Source: Pseudomonas denitrificans (nom. rej.) (lineage in GTDB: Bacteria > Pseudomonadota > Gammaproteobacteria > Pseudomonadales > Pseudomonadaceae). From it: a DNA stretch of 64,000 nt. This document shows, piece by piece, positions 36,726-46,386 of this stretch; within the stretch, counting starts at the first letter, position 1, and the number at the start of each line of letters is the position of its first letter. A model generated the notes under the pieces. That model saw nothing but the letters and a program-made list of their open reading frames with translations, was not told where the DNA came from and searched no databases. The position numbers and the translations under genes were made by a program. The stretch lies in contig NZ_CP043626.1 of assembly GCF_008807415.1 (NCBI RefSeq), positions 6,672,501 to 6,736,500 of the forward strand. Direction: 5' to 3'.

Positions 36726-39700
36726 ATGCCAGGATGCTCGTCGGCTTCGAAAGGCCCGACGGGTCGCCTAATGCCTGACTCACATCTACAGTCTGCTGGT
36801 ATCCGGCGGGCCCTCCGCCGCCACTTTCCGCGACACCGGATGCTTCGCATGCAGGAACATGACAACGGCTCGATTCGTAAACTGGCGAGCACTTCGCTGC
36901 GCCTGAACATCGTCCTGCTGTGTGCCGTCTCCCTTGCGCTGATACTGGTTGGCGCCTGCTACTGGGCGCTTGGCCGACTGGTGCAGGAAGAGCGGGACAA
37001 GGTGCATTTCCATTTCAGCCGGCTGGTGGGAGACCTCCACGAGCACGAGGCTTTCCTCAACCGCGTTGCCCAGCAGAGCGACGCCTCCACCCAGCGTCAG
37101 GACCTGGATGTGATCCCGCTGCAACGGCGAATGCTGGTCAGCGAGAACGGCATGGAGATCCACGAAGGGCGGGAGTTTTCCTTCGCCATGCCGTTCACCC
37201 TGGCGCAGCAGGTACGGGGCGTAGGCCCGCGTGCGAGGGCCGGAACCTTTTCCTTCGGCGTCATGCTGGCGAATTTCTACAGCAGTTACTGGAGCACTTC
37301 GTCCTTCCCGTCGCCGCAGGTCCTGGTGCTCGATTTCAATGGGCCGACCAGCCTGGCGGTGCCCGCGATCGGCAACTTCCGTGATCATCGTCCGGTGACC
37401 CGGCGCTCCTACCTGCCGGTGATCGAGCAGGTGCGCCAGGCGCTGGAAGCGCGCTCCCCTCAGCGCAGCGACACGCGGGTGCACTGGGCAAAAGCGCAGA
37501 ACTACACGGGCGGCAGTCGCGAACTGCTGGCCTATGTCAGCCTCGACCTGCCTGACGACCTCTGGTGGGATTCGGACCTGGATCGCAGGGTGGTGGCGGT
37601 TTCGCTGCTGGATCTGGGGCGGATCAATGACATGGAGCAGATCCTCGATCGCCCGGTGTTCGATGAGCTGGAGCTGATCACCCCCCACGGCAACGTGCTG
37701 ATCGATGTCCCCGGTTCTGAAAGGGACTACGCGGATGGGCTCAACATCGGGACTGACGGCCTGGTGTTCAAGATTCGCAGTGAGTTCGACGGCGGCTGGA
37801 CCGGGCTCTATCACCTGGGCTATGGCAGTTTCTTCCGCTATGCCAAGTGGGAGTTCTTCGGCGGGCTGGCCCTGATCCTCGGTAGCCTGGCTGGCGGCTG
37901 GCTGGCCATTTCCTGGTATTCGCGGCGGGTGATCGGGCCGGCACGCCAGGCGCACCTCGATCTGGTCGAGAGCGATGCTTTCAGTCGCGCGGTGATCCAG
38001 ACCGCGCCGGTGGCTCTGTGCGTGCTGCGCCATGGCGGCCATCAGGTGGTGATGCAGAATCGCCTGGCCGAGCAATGGCTGGGCGATGGCGAGGCCATCA
38101 CCCGCATCAGCCGCGACTGGGACCTCAGCGCAAGGGTGGGCGAGGGCAACGGCGAACTGGTCTTCGAGGTGGAAGGACGCGCCCTGCATGCCAGCTTTGC
38201 ACCGACCCGCTACCGTGGCGAAAAAGTGGTGCTCTGCGCCTTCAACGACATCAGCGCGCACAAGCAGGCGCAGCAGATGCTGGCCGACGCCAAGCTCACG
38301 GCGGATGCTGCCAGCGAGGCGAAATCGGTGTTCCTCGCCACCATGAGCCATGAAATCCGCACGCCGCTCTATGGGGTGCTGGGCACCCTGGAGCTGCTCG
38401 GGCTGACCGAGCTGAGCCACCAGCAACGCGACTACCTCGCCACCATCCAGCGCTCGTCCTCGACCCTGCTGCAACTGATCAGCGACATCCTCGATGTGTC
38501 CAAGATCGAGGCCGGGCAGATGGCGCTCGAGGCCGTGGAGTTCAACCCGCTGGAGCTGGCGGAGGGCGTGGTCGCCAGCTATGCCGGCGTGGCCGAGGGC
38601 AAGGAGCTGCAGCTGTATGCCTGCCTCGACACGAATGTTCCGAGCCTGGTGCGCGGCGATGCTGCGCGCATCCGGCAGATTCTCGCCAACCTGCTGAGCA
38701 ATGCGCTGAAGTTCACCGACATCGGCCGCGTGGTGCTGCGACTGCGCATCGTGGTCGGCGAAAAGGGCGAGACGGCCCTGCAGTGGCAGGTGACCGATAC
38801 CGGCATCGGCATGTCCGACGCGCAGCAACAGCGGCTGTTCGAACCCTTCTACCAGGCTCACGGCCACGAGCACACGGTCAGCGGTACCGGTCTGGGCCTG
38901 TCGATCTGCGCGCGACTGAGCGACCTGATGGGGGGACAGCTGCGGGTGGTCAGCGAAACCGGGCTGGGCAGCAGTTTCACCTTCACCCTGGTGCTGCCGG
39001 TGCTGGAGCGCGCCCGGCCATTGGGTGACGACGCGCCGTTGCTACCGCAACCGGTCTACGTGCGGGCGCCAGTGAAGGAGCTGGCACAGAACCTGGCTGC
39101 CTGGGTCGACTGCTGGGGCGGCTCGGCGCTGGTCCAGGAGGAGCTGCCGCTGGACGTTCCGCCTGGTGCGGTGCTGCTGGACCTGCTCGAGGCCGGCGAC
39201 GAGCCGCTGTGGAGCGGCGCGCGGGTAAATGCTTTGACCGAGGCCAGCGTGCAGCCACAAGCTTCAGTCCTGGGCTGGGAGGTCAGCCTCTACCATCTGT
39301 CCGGCATTGCCCAGGCCTTGCGCCTGGCGCAGCGGGGCGGAGGGGGCGAGCCCCGCCAGATTCCCCGTGTCGCCCGACTGGGCAAGCTCGGCCTGCGGGT
39401 CCTGGTGGCCGAGGACAACCCAATCAACCAGGCGCTGCTCAAGGAGCAGCTCGAGGAGCTGGGTTGCCGCGTCACCCTCACCAGCAACGGTCGCGAGGCC
39501 TTGCAGCGTTGGGCGCCCGGCGCCTTCGATGCACTGCTGACCGATGTGAACATGCCGGTGATGAATGGCTACGAACTGGTCGGCGAACTGCGTCGCCAGG
39601 ACAGCTGGCTGCCCATCATCGGCGTCACTGCCAATGCCCTGCGCGAGGAGGGCGAGCGTTGCATGGCGGTGGGGATGAACGCCTGGCTGGTCAAGCCGAT

Positions 39701-40079
39701 GAGCCTGCGCACGCTGCACGACGGCTTGCTCAAGGTCTGCGGCCATGCGCCGGCAGAACCGCCGGAAAGCCCGGCGCAGGGACAGGAGCCGGCACAGGAC
39801 CGCATCCAGGTCTCGGAGAAGATGCGCGAGCTGTTCCTGCGCACCATGCGCCAGGACATGCAGGGCGTGACCCAAGCCCTGCAGGCGGGCGACCTGGCGA
39901 CCGTCCGCCAGCAGGTCCATCGCCTGCGTGGCGCGTTGGCGGTGGTCCAGGCCCATGGCCTGAGTGATGCCTGCGGCGCGGTGGAGGAGGCGCTGATCGC
40001 GCAGCCCGCCGGGCCGGAACTGTCCGCGGCGGTGAACGCGCTGCTGGGACGAATCGAGGCGGCCCTGGCCAGCCTCTGA
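36726..40079 (+). CDS. Unorthodox hybrid sensor kinase with HPt, RcsC/RocS-like
   Basis: Up to 1,117 residues; the start is unresolved among ATGs at 36726, 36771, 36840 and 36849 because none has a clear ribosome site. Order: membrane span (LNIVLLCAVSLALILVGACY), periplasmic domain of about 290 residues, second span, PAS-like region, HisKA with ATMSHEIRTPLYGVLG (His542 in the longest form). HATPase has GTGLGLSICAR, REC has Asp940 (LTDVNMPVMNGYEL), and the C-terminal HPt has His1065 (VHRLRGALAVV). All phosphorelay residues are present. The catalytic core is nearly identical to that of the upstream kinase, so the two are probably duplicates. It is the likely donor to the NarL-type regulator downstream. 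Confidence 0.88.
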   Translation: MPGCSSASKGPTGRLMPDSHLQSAGIRRALRRHFPRHRMLRMQEHDNGSIRKLASTSLRLNIVLLCAVSLALILVGACYWALGRLVQEERDKVHFHFSRLVGDLHEHEAFLNRVAQQSDASTQRQDLDVIPLQRRMLVSENGMEIHEGREFSFAMPFTLAQQVRGVGPRARAGTFSFGVMLANFYSSYWSTSSFPSPQVLVLDFNGPTSLAVPAIGNFRDHRPVTRRSYLPVIEQVRQALEARSPQRSDTRVHWAKAQNYTGGSRELLAYVSLDLPDDLWWDSDLDRRVVAVSLLDLGRINDMEQILDRPVFDELELITPHGNVLIDVPGSERDYADGLNIGTDGLVFKIRSEFDGGWTGLYHLGYGSFFRYAKWEFFGGLALILGSLAGGWLAISWYSRRVIGPARQAHLDLVESDAFSRAVIQTAPVALCVLRHGGHQVVMQNRLAEQWLGDGEAITRISRDWDLSARVGEGNGELVFEVEGRALHASFAPTRYRGEKVVLCAFNDISAHKQAQQMLADAKLTADAASEAKSVFLATMSHEIRTPLYGVLGTLELLGLTELSHQQRDYLATIQRSSSTLLQLISDILDVSKIEAGQMALEAVEFNPLELAEGVVASYAGVAEGKELQLYACLDTNVPSLVRGDAARIRQILANLLSNALKFTDIGRVVLRLRIVVGEKGETALQWQVTDTGIGMSDAQQQRLFEPFYQAHGHEHTVSGTGLGLSICARLSDLMGGQLRVVSETGLGSSFTFTLVLPVLERARPLGDDAPLLPQPVYVRAPVKELAQNLAAWVDCWGGSALVQEELPLDVPPGAVLLDLLEAGDEPLWSGARVNALTEASVQPQASVLGWEVSLYHLSGIAQALRLAQRGGGGEPRQIPRVARLGKLGLRVLVAEDNPINQALLKEQLEELGCRVTLTSNGREALQRWAPGAFDALLTDVNMPVMNGYELVGELRRQDSWLPIIGVTANALREEGERCMAVGMNAWLVKPMSLRTLHDGLLKVCGHAPAEPPESPAQGQEPAQDRIQVSEKMRELFLRTMRQDMQGVTQALQAGDLATVRQQVHRLRGALAVVQAHGLSDACGAVEEALIAQPAGPELSAAVNALLGRIEAALASL

Positions 40080-40170
40080 GAGCCTGTTCGATAACCGGGG
40101 CTACTCTGGAAGTGTGGTCGTGCCTCTGTGGCCGGCCGACGATCGCAAACGTTGGGACTCAAGAAAACTC

Positions 40171-40821
40171 ATGGAAAAAGTCAGAGTGGCACTAGCGGAC
40201 GACCATCCCATCGTCCTGATGGGGGTTCGCGAGGTGATCGAACGGGACGATCGCTTCGAGGTGATCGGCGAGGCGCACAATTCCAGCGAGCTGGTGGCCC
40301 TGTACCGCGAGCAGCGGCCGGCCATCGTCATCACCGACTACAACATGCCGGGCGACCAGACCTATGGCGATGGCATCAAGCTGATCGAGTTCCTGCTGCG
40401 CAACTTCCCCGACACGCGCATCCTGATCCTCACCATGCTGTCCAACCCGCTGATCCTCTCCAGCCTGTACGACCTGGGCGTGTCGGGGGTGATCCTGAAG
40501 AACGGCGACCTCAACGAGATCCTGGTGGCGCTCAAGGCGTTGTCCCAGGACCGCATCTACCGTGGGCCGGGCATGCAGTCCTCGAGCAGCGTGCTGTCCA
40601 GCGGCGACGATGTGGAGGGGCGTATCGCCAGCCTGTCGGTAAAGGAGTATGAGGTGCTGCGCCACTTCGTCTCGGGGATGAGCGTGCGTGACATCGCGCT
40701 GCTGCTCAACCGCAGTGTGAAGACGGTGAGCGCGCAGAAGATCTCCGCCATGCGCAAGCTGGACGTCGATACCGACCAGGCGCTGCTGACGTTCTGCGTG
40801 ATGGCCAATTTGTTCCAGTAG
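40171..40821 (+). CDS. NarL-type response regulator, RcsB/RocA-like
   Basis: A 216-residue regulator starting MEKVRVALADDHPIVLMGVR. REC phospho-acceptor Asp56 lies in VITDYNMPG, and a conserved Lys in GVILKNGDLNE. The LuxR-type HTH is at the C-terminus (LSVKEYEVLRHFVSGMSVRDIALLLNRSVKTVSAQK). RcsB and RocA1 are the P. aeruginosa counterparts and activate cup fimbriae; here the Cup operon lies directly beyond, in the opposite direction. Confidence 0.9.
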   Translation: MEKVRVALADDHPIVLMGVREVIERDDRFEVIGEAHNSSELVALYREQRPAIVITDYNMPGDQTYGDGIKLIEFLLRNFPDTRILILTMLSNPLILSSLYDLGVSGVILKNGDLNEILVALKALSQDRIYRGPGMQSSSSVLSSGDDVEGRIASLSVKEYEVLRHFVSGMSVRDIALLLNRSVKTVSAQKISAMRKLDVDTDQALLTFCVMANLFQ

Positions 40822-40896
40822 GCCCAATGCCGTACTCCTGCACAGAGGCCCGGCTTTGGATTTCCCCTGAAGGAGCGGGCTCCGTCGCTTCGGACC

Positions 40897-41616
40897 TCAG
40901 CGCAGCGGCGCAGTGCCCTGCTGACTGTTCCCGCCATCGTCGATCCACAGGTAGCGAACCTCGCCAGCGCTTGCCGGCAGTGGCTGGGTTGGCGCCAGTG
41001 TGCGCTGCGAGAATGGTGGCAACAGGTCGGCCGGTAGCGGCGAACTGGCGCTGCCCTGACGCACTTCGGCGCCGGCCAGGGTGATGACGTAGGCGGTGGG
41101 GTTCTCCACCTGCACCGCATTGCCGGCCCTTCGGAAGACCAGTTTGCGCGGAGCTTCCTCGGCGTCTTTCGCCAGGGCGCGCGGTCGATAGATGACCTTC
41201 ATCTGCGTGCGCAGCGTGACGGTCAGGCGCGACTGTCCCTCGGCCAGCGGCTCGCTGGATTGCGGCGGAATTTCGTAGAGGTTGAGCCAGTACAGTGACT
41301 CGCGGTCCTGCGGCAACGCCTCGCCGGTGTAGAGCAGGCGCAGGCTGCGCTGCTGGCCGGGGTTGAGGCGGAATACCGGGGGCAGGGGCATGATCGGCGC
41401 CTGCGCGGTCTGTGGCGCGGCGTCGAGATCGCCGTCGTCGATCCAGGTCTGCACGATGACCGGGTAACTGTTCTGGTTCACCAGCGCCAGCGAAGCCTCG
41501 CGCTGGTCGGCGTCGAAGATCACCCGCGTGCGTTCGGCGGTGACGCCGGCGTGAGCCTCCATGGCCCCCAGAAGCGCGAGGCCGAACAGCGCGATGAGCA
41601 GCCGTTTACTGCACAC
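40897..41616 (-). CDS. Periplasmic fimbrial chaperone (CupA5/CupD5-like)
   Basis: A 239-residue PapD-like chaperone, the last gene of the Cup operon. A signal peptide covers about 23 residues (ends AHA). The N-terminal Ig-like domain has GVTAERTRVIFDADQREASL and the usual LVNQNSYPVIVQTWID strand. RSLRLLYTGEALPQDRESLYWLNLYEIPP is represented by conserved pieces such as LPQDRESLYWLN. It overlaps the adhesin gene. Having two chaperones in one operon is the CupA/CupD arrangement. Confidence 0.9.
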   Translation of the reverse strand: MCSKRLLIALFGLALLGAMEAHAGVTAERTRVIFDADQREASLALVNQNSYPVIVQTWIDDGDLDAAPQTAQAPIMPLPPVFRLNPGQQRSLRLLYTGEALPQDRESLYWLNLYEIPPQSSEPLAEGQSRLTVTLRTQMKVIYRPRALAKDAEEAPRKLVFRRAGNAVQVENPTAYVITLAGAEVRQGSASSPLPADLLPPFSQRTLAPTQPLPASAGEVRYLWIDDGGNSQQGTAPLR

Positions 41617-42964
41617 GGATCACCACCTGGGCGGTGGCTTCCACGCGACCGGGAGTGACGGTGGGCATGCTGCCGACGCCGAGTTTTTCCAGGCGGGCGC
41701 GGAAGGTCTCGGTGTACTGGGTGATACCACTCACTGTACCGGTGTTGTTCGACGCGCCGCCGATCACCGGGTACCAGCCGACGGCTGCCGCATTGCTGCC
41801 CTTGGCGGAGTTCTCGTTGGCCAGCAGGTTCATCTCGCTGCCGTTGCGCAGCAGGCGGATGCCCACGCCCTGAGCTACGCCCGGTTGGCCGTAGCGATCG
41901 GAGACCAGGTAGGAAAGCCCACCGTTGGAGTTGACCAGACCGAGCCCGGTGGAGGCTGCCAGTGCTCCCGCGGAGACCTTGATGCCCAGTGCCGTGCCGT
42001 TGACGGCGGTGCTGTTGATCACGCCCGACTGGCATTTGAAGTCGACCTGGAAAGGCATCTCGCGGCTCGAGCCAGCGTTGATTTCGCCGATGGAGATCGA
42101 CGGGAACACCACGTGCGGCGTGACGTTGGTGACGGCGCAGGTGGGGTAGCGCTTGAGCGTCATGGTGTTGTACAGGCCAATGGCGCCGGGCCAGTTGTAG
42201 TGCCAGCCGTTGTAGTTGCCATAGTGGGTCTGGCCGACGTTGGGGTAGGCCAGGCCCGGGCCCTTGATGGCGATGTAGCCGGCGGGCTGGGTGTAGAGGT
42301 AGGCCTGCGAGGCGATGGTGGCTGAATAGGGGAAGCCGAGGCTGGTCTCGAGCGGCCCGCGAAACAGCTCGGCACGTACGGCGCTGAGATTCTTCGCCTT
42401 GACCAGCTGGAAGCCCCGCGAATCGATGTCCAGCCCGGTCAGCAGACGCTCGCGCCAGACGTCGGTGAAATACTGCCCGCTTTCCACATGGGTCAGGCGT
42501 AGCAGGACGTTGGGCCAGGCAGTTCGGTAGGCCGACTGCAGGCCGATGGAATTGCCGGCGCTGTCGCCGCCCTGGTACCAGCCGCTGTAGAGGTTGTCGG
42601 CGTTGGTGGAGAACATCTCGTACACCGCGTCCCCCGATGCGCAGCGGAAGAACACGCGCTCGGCGTCGTAGCCGGCGGAGTTCCCATATTGGGTGATGGG
42701 TGACACGGAGCTGGCGATCAGGCTGCCGTCGGGCTGGAAACTGGCGTCGCTGACGTTGATCACGCTGGGCAGGCCGAGGGAGCCGTTGCAGGTATCGCAG
42801 GCCCCGTCGCCCGGCCAGGCGCCGGCCACGCCCTCGCCGGGACGGATCTGGTAGGTGGCGGTGGTGGTGGCGCTGCCGACGCTGGTGACCTTGTAGCAGG
42901 TGGCCCAGGCGCCTGGCGCGAGCAGCAGGGCGAGCAGCGGCAGGCTGCGCAGGATAGGGTTCAT
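41606..42964 (-). CDS. Cup fimbrial tip adhesin / large subunit (CupA4/CupD4-like)
   Basis: A 452-residue secreted protein with a signal peptide of about 21 residues (ends AWA). The N-terminal about 280 residues would be the receptor-binding domain. It has a paired cysteine motif (DGACDTCNGS). The C-terminal about 150 residues form a pilin-type domain (Cys in DFKCQSG; C-terminal VEATAQVVIRVQ donor strand). The gene sits between usher and chaperone, the adhesin position in five-gene cup operons. The ligand is unknown. Confidence 0.85.
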   Translation of the reverse strand: MNPILRSLPLLALLLAPGAWATCYKVTSVGSATTTATYQIRPGEGVAGAWPGDGACDTCNGSLGLPSVINVSDASFQPDGSLIASSVSPITQYGNSAGYDAERVFFRCASGDAVYEMFSTNADNLYSGWYQGGDSAGNSIGLQSAYRTAWPNVLLRLTHVESGQYFTDVWRERLLTGLDIDSRGFQLVKAKNLSAVRAELFRGPLETSLGFPYSATIASQAYLYTQPAGYIAIKGPGLAYPNVGQTHYGNYNGWHYNWPGAIGLYNTMTLKRYPTCAVTNVTPHVVFPSISIGEINAGSSREMPFQVDFKCQSGVINSTAVNGTALGIKVSAGALAASTGLGLVNSNGGLSYLVSDRYGQPGVAQGVGIRLLRNGSEMNLLANENSAKGSNAAAVGWYPVIGGASNNTGTVSGITQYTETFRARLEKLGVGSMPTVTPGRVEATAQVVIRVQ

Positions 42965-45552
42965 GAAGCCTCCGGTAGGCAGGTTGCCTGCAGGCGGACC
43001 AGTACCTGGTCGACGTCGGCGCCCTTGAGGTCATACGGCAGCAGGCAGCCGTCTTCCGGGCGTTCGCCCCACTGCACGCGCAGTCGGCCGTTCTTGCCTT
43101 CCGCGCGGGCATAGATCTGGCCGCCCTGGCCGACCATGCCGATGTTGACGCCATTGCCGTCGAGCACGTCGGCACCCAGCGGCAGCGGCTGGCCATCGGG
43201 CAGCCTGGCCTGGATCAGCAGGGGGTGGCCGGTGAGGGTCTTGAACTCGACGCGCACGGCGGCGCCGGCGTACGGCGCTATCTTGCGTTCGGTTTCCACC
43301 AGTTCGGCGTTCTCGTCGATGCCTTGCGGGTCGAGGCTGATGGGGTTGTAGCGGTACGGCGAGAGCGAGGGCACCACGGCATAGCCGTTGCTGTCCACCC
43401 GCGCGCCCTGGCCGCCGCGCACGCCGGCGCCGCTGGCGCCCTTGGCTTCCACCAGGGCGAAGGTGTCGCCGACATAGGGCCCGAGGGTCAGGCCGCCGCT
43501 GTGCAGCACCGCCGCGCCGCGCATGCCGCCGTTGACCTGGCGGTAGCTGGAGCTTTCGGCGTAGCCGGCGTTGAAGGTGGCGACCGAGGTCTGCTGCTGC
43601 ACGCTGCCGTTGAAGTCGGTGCCCTGGCCTTCGCTGTCGCGCCCGGCGGAGAGGGCGTAGCTCAGGGTGCGCGCCTCGCCCAGGGTACCGTTGAGGCCGG
43701 TCTGGTAGGTGCTGCCGCTGCTGTCGCCGGAGCGCCGCGACGCCATGGCGCTGAGGTTCGGTGCGCGGCTGGTGGAGCCCAGCGGCATGGACAGGCTCAG
43801 GGTCAGGGTGTTGTTGCGGTTGCTGCCGTGCTGCAGGTTGTACTGCGGCGGCTGAGACGGGTCGTAGTCGTCGTTCACGTCGCGGTACCAGGTGGTCTGC
43901 TGGCGCGAGTAGGACAGGTTGTAGCTGAGCTGGCGCCAGACATTGGAGTAGCCGAGCTGCAGCTGGGTGTCGCGGCTCTTGCCGTCGTAGTAGTCGGCGG
44001 TGGAGCCGGAAAGGTAGAGGTTGCCGTACTGCCCCAGGCCCTGGTTGACCAGCAGGGTGAACTGGTTGCGCTGCTTGTAGCTGCTCGAATCCCAGCTGTC
44101 GCCGTGTTCGCCGGCATCGCGGGCGGAAAGCGCATCGCCGAGGTCGCGGTAGCCCTCGGTGGAGTAACGGTAACCGGCGAGGGTCAGGGTGGTCTGGGTC
44201 GGCTGGAAGGTCCGGCTGTAGTTCAGCCCGACGCGCCAGCCCTGCTTGCGCTGGTTGTTCTCCACGGTGGCGCTGGAGAAGGTGGTGTTCATGCCGAAGG
44301 CGCCATAGGGCGTGGCCAGCACGCCGCCGCCGAGCACGGCCAGGTAGTCCTCGGCGACGCGGGTGCCGAGGTTGGCGGTGAGGGCGTTGGTCAGGCCGCG
44401 CTGGTAGGTCAGGTCGCCGAACAGGTCGTTGCCGTCACCGTATTGGCGCGCCTGGCCGACCGTGGCGCTGTAGCGCGACAGGCCAGGGCGCATGGACTCG
44501 GGCACGGCGGAGAAGGGCACGGAGAAGCGCGACACGCTGCCGTCCGCCTCGATCACCTGCACATCCAGGTCGCCGTCGTAGGCGGTGCCGTAGAGGTCGT
44601 CGATGACGAAGGGGCCGGGTGCCACGGTGGTCTCGTGGATCTTCCGGCCGTTCTGGCTGATCACTACCCGCGCGTTGGTGTTGGCCGTGCCGCGCACCTG
44701 GGGCGCGTACTGGCGCTGCGAGTCGGGCAGCATGCGGTCGTCGGTGGCCAGGCGCAGGCCTCGGTAGCCCATGCTGCCGAACAGGTTGCCCTCGGTGTAG
44801 CTGTCGCCCAGGGTCAGTTCGCTGCGCAGGCCCGGCACCGCGCGCTGGGCGTAGGTGCGGATGCTGTTCCAGTCGCTGCGGGTGTTCCCCGCGTAGCTGG
44901 AATAGGTGTAGTTGGACTGGTGGCGCAGGCGCCACAGGCCGAGGTTCACGCCGCCGTTCAGGCCCAGGTAGCCGTAGTCCGAATCGCCGCCGCTGCCGGA
45001 GTCCTCGAAGGTGGAACGGTAGAGGTTGGCGTCGTAGTTGACGAAGCCCATGGTGCTGCCGGCGTCCCATTCATCCGGGCTGACATAGCCGCGCGGCTTG
45101 ATGTCGAGCAGCGCCTGGGGCACCGAGAGGTCCAGGCGCAGGCGTGCGGTGTCGAGGTTCCAGGTCGAGCCCGGCAGGCGCTCGGTGAGCCAGTGGCAGA
45201 TGCCCTGGTCGTCCTTGCCGGCCTTCGGGTCGGGGCGCGCACCCAGGCTCTGACGCAGGAAGCGTTCGCTGAAGCAGGGCTCGGCGCGCTCGCCGCGCTG
45301 GCGCATTTCCACTTCGGCGCGGGTGGCGTACTGACCGTTGAGATAGAGGTCGACGTGGTAGGTGCCGGGGTCCACCTGGTCGGCGCGGTTGAAGCGCTCC
45401 AGGCTGCCGCCGGCCAGCCCCGACCCCATCAGCAGGCTGTCGTCGAAGCGGTAGTCCGCATCGCCCTGGGCCAGCCCCGCGACCACCATGGCGAGGGTTC
45501 CGAGGGCGAAGGGCAGCAGCGGTCCACGGTGGAGGTCAACGCGGCAGATCAT
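42961..45552 (-). CDS. Outer-membrane fimbrial usher (CupD3/CupA3-like)
   Basis: An 863-residue usher of the PapC/FimD family that secretes and polymerises chaperone-bound subunits. A signal peptide is followed by an N-terminal periplasmic domain (DPGTYHVDLYLNGQYATRAE, CFSERFLRQ). The beta-barrel has a plug domain (GTANTNARVVISQNGRKI) and many aromatic-ended strands. Two C-terminal Ig-like domains end VRLQATCLPEAS. It overlaps both the chaperone upstream and the adhesin downstream by a few bases. Confidence 0.95.
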   Translation of the reverse strand: MICRVDLHRGPLLPFALGTLAMVVAGLAQGDADYRFDDSLLMGSGLAGGSLERFNRADQVDPGTYHVDLYLNGQYATRAEVEMRQRGERAEPCFSERFLRQSLGARPDPKAGKDDQGICHWLTERLPGSTWNLDTARLRLDLSVPQALLDIKPRGYVSPDEWDAGSTMGFVNYDANLYRSTFEDSGSGGDSDYGYLGLNGGVNLGLWRLRHQSNYTYSSYAGNTRSDWNSIRTYAQRAVPGLRSELTLGDSYTEGNLFGSMGYRGLRLATDDRMLPDSQRQYAPQVRGTANTNARVVISQNGRKIHETTVAPGPFVIDDLYGTAYDGDLDVQVIEADGSVSRFSVPFSAVPESMRPGLSRYSATVGQARQYGDGNDLFGDLTYQRGLTNALTANLGTRVAEDYLAVLGGGVLATPYGAFGMNTTFSSATVENNQRKQGWRVGLNYSRTFQPTQTTLTLAGYRYSTEGYRDLGDALSARDAGEHGDSWDSSSYKQRNQFTLLVNQGLGQYGNLYLSGSTADYYDGKSRDTQLQLGYSNVWRQLSYNLSYSRQQTTWYRDVNDDYDPSQPPQYNLQHGSNRNNTLTLSLSMPLGSTSRAPNLSAMASRRSGDSSGSTYQTGLNGTLGEARTLSYALSAGRDSEGQGTDFNGSVQQQTSVATFNAGYAESSSYRQVNGGMRGAAVLHSGGLTLGPYVGDTFALVEAKGASGAGVRGGQGARVDSNGYAVVPSLSPYRYNPISLDPQGIDENAELVETERKIAPYAGAAVRVEFKTLTGHPLLIQARLPDGQPLPLGADVLDGNGVNIGMVGQGGQIYARAEGKNGRLRVQWGERPEDGCLLPYDLKGADVDQVLVRLQATCLPEAS

Positions 45553-46288
45553 GGCGAAGTTCCACTCTTGCGCCGTAGTCGTTGATCAGCAGCGCGGACA
45601 GTCGCGGCGTGCCGGCGGGCAGCGCCGAAGGCTTCTGCGCCTGCCACTGGGCCTGGCCCATGGGCGCGACCATGCCCGGCTGCAGCGTCCACTGGCGTTC
45701 GCCGACGCTGAGCGTCGCGCCGCCGAAGGAGGCGTGGAAGCCGGTGGGGTTTTCCACCTTCACGCTCCAGTTGCTGCCGTTCTGCACCAGGGAGAAGCGC
45801 AGCTTCTCGGGCAACTGCTCCGGGCTGCCGGCGATGGCTGCCGGGCGGTAGAACAGCTTCAGGCGGTTGCGCAGCATCAGCAGCATCTGGTTCTGCTCGG
45901 CCTTGGCGGCGTTGCGTGGCGGAATCTGCAGCACGTTGAGGTGGAACAGCGATTCGCGGTCCTGGGGCAGGCCGGAGCCGGTGTAGAGGATGCGCAGGGT
46001 CTGGCCGCTACCGGGCGCCATGCGCGACACCGAAGGGTTCACCACGAAGGGGGCGTTGGCGGTGTCCGGAGTGGAGGCAGGGACGTCGATGTCGATCCAG
46101 GCCTGGATGACGTTGGGGAAGCCGTCCTTGTTGGTCAGCTGCACGGTCTTCTCCCGGGCGTCGCCGGGATAGATGACGCGGGTGCCGGTGATCACCACGC
46201 TGGCCTGGGCGAGCGAGGCGGTGAAGGATGCCAGCAGGGCGAGCGCAAGCGTCGCCGCGCGAAGCGGGCGCGGTGGGAGGGCGTTCAT
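45536..46288 (-). CDS. Periplasmic fimbrial chaperone (CupA2/CupD2-like)
   Basis: A 250-residue PapD-like chaperone. The start MNALPPRPLRAATLAL at 46288 gives a signal peptide ending AQA. The longer in-frame extension lacks signal-peptide character and was discarded. Features: VVITGTRVIYPGDAREKTVQL, FVVNPSVSRMAPGSGQTLRI, and LPQDRESLFHLNVLQIPP. It folds fimbrial subunits in the periplasm and delivers them to the usher. It lies 98 bases downstream of the pilin. Confidence 0.92.
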   Translation of the reverse strand: MNALPPRPLRAATLALALLASFTASLAQASVVITGTRVIYPGDAREKTVQLTNKDGFPNVIQAWIDIDVPASTPDTANAPFVVNPSVSRMAPGSGQTLRILYTGSGLPQDRESLFHLNVLQIPPRNAAKAEQNQMLLMLRNRLKLFYRPAAIAGSPEQLPEKLRFSLVQNGSNWSVKVENPTGFHASFGGATLSVGERQWTLQPGMVAPMGQAQWQAQKPSALPAGTPRLSALLINDYGARVELRHDLPR

Positions 46289-46386
46289 CCGGTTCACCTG
46301 TGTTGCCGGGACGTTCGGGGCGGGTTCACCCCTGAACGACGCGGCGCAATGCGGGAAGGCGGCACCGGGGGCGGTGCCGCGGGGTA

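Noticed and set aside
36786..38873. 695-residue minus-strand open frame opposite the HPt kinase
   Set aside because: Antisense artefact; the plus-strand kinase has all conserved phosphorelay residues.
43225..45585. 786-residue plus-strand open frame opposite the usher gene
   Set aside because: Antisense to a well-supported usher; composition is Val/Ala/Gly/His repeats typical of such shadows.
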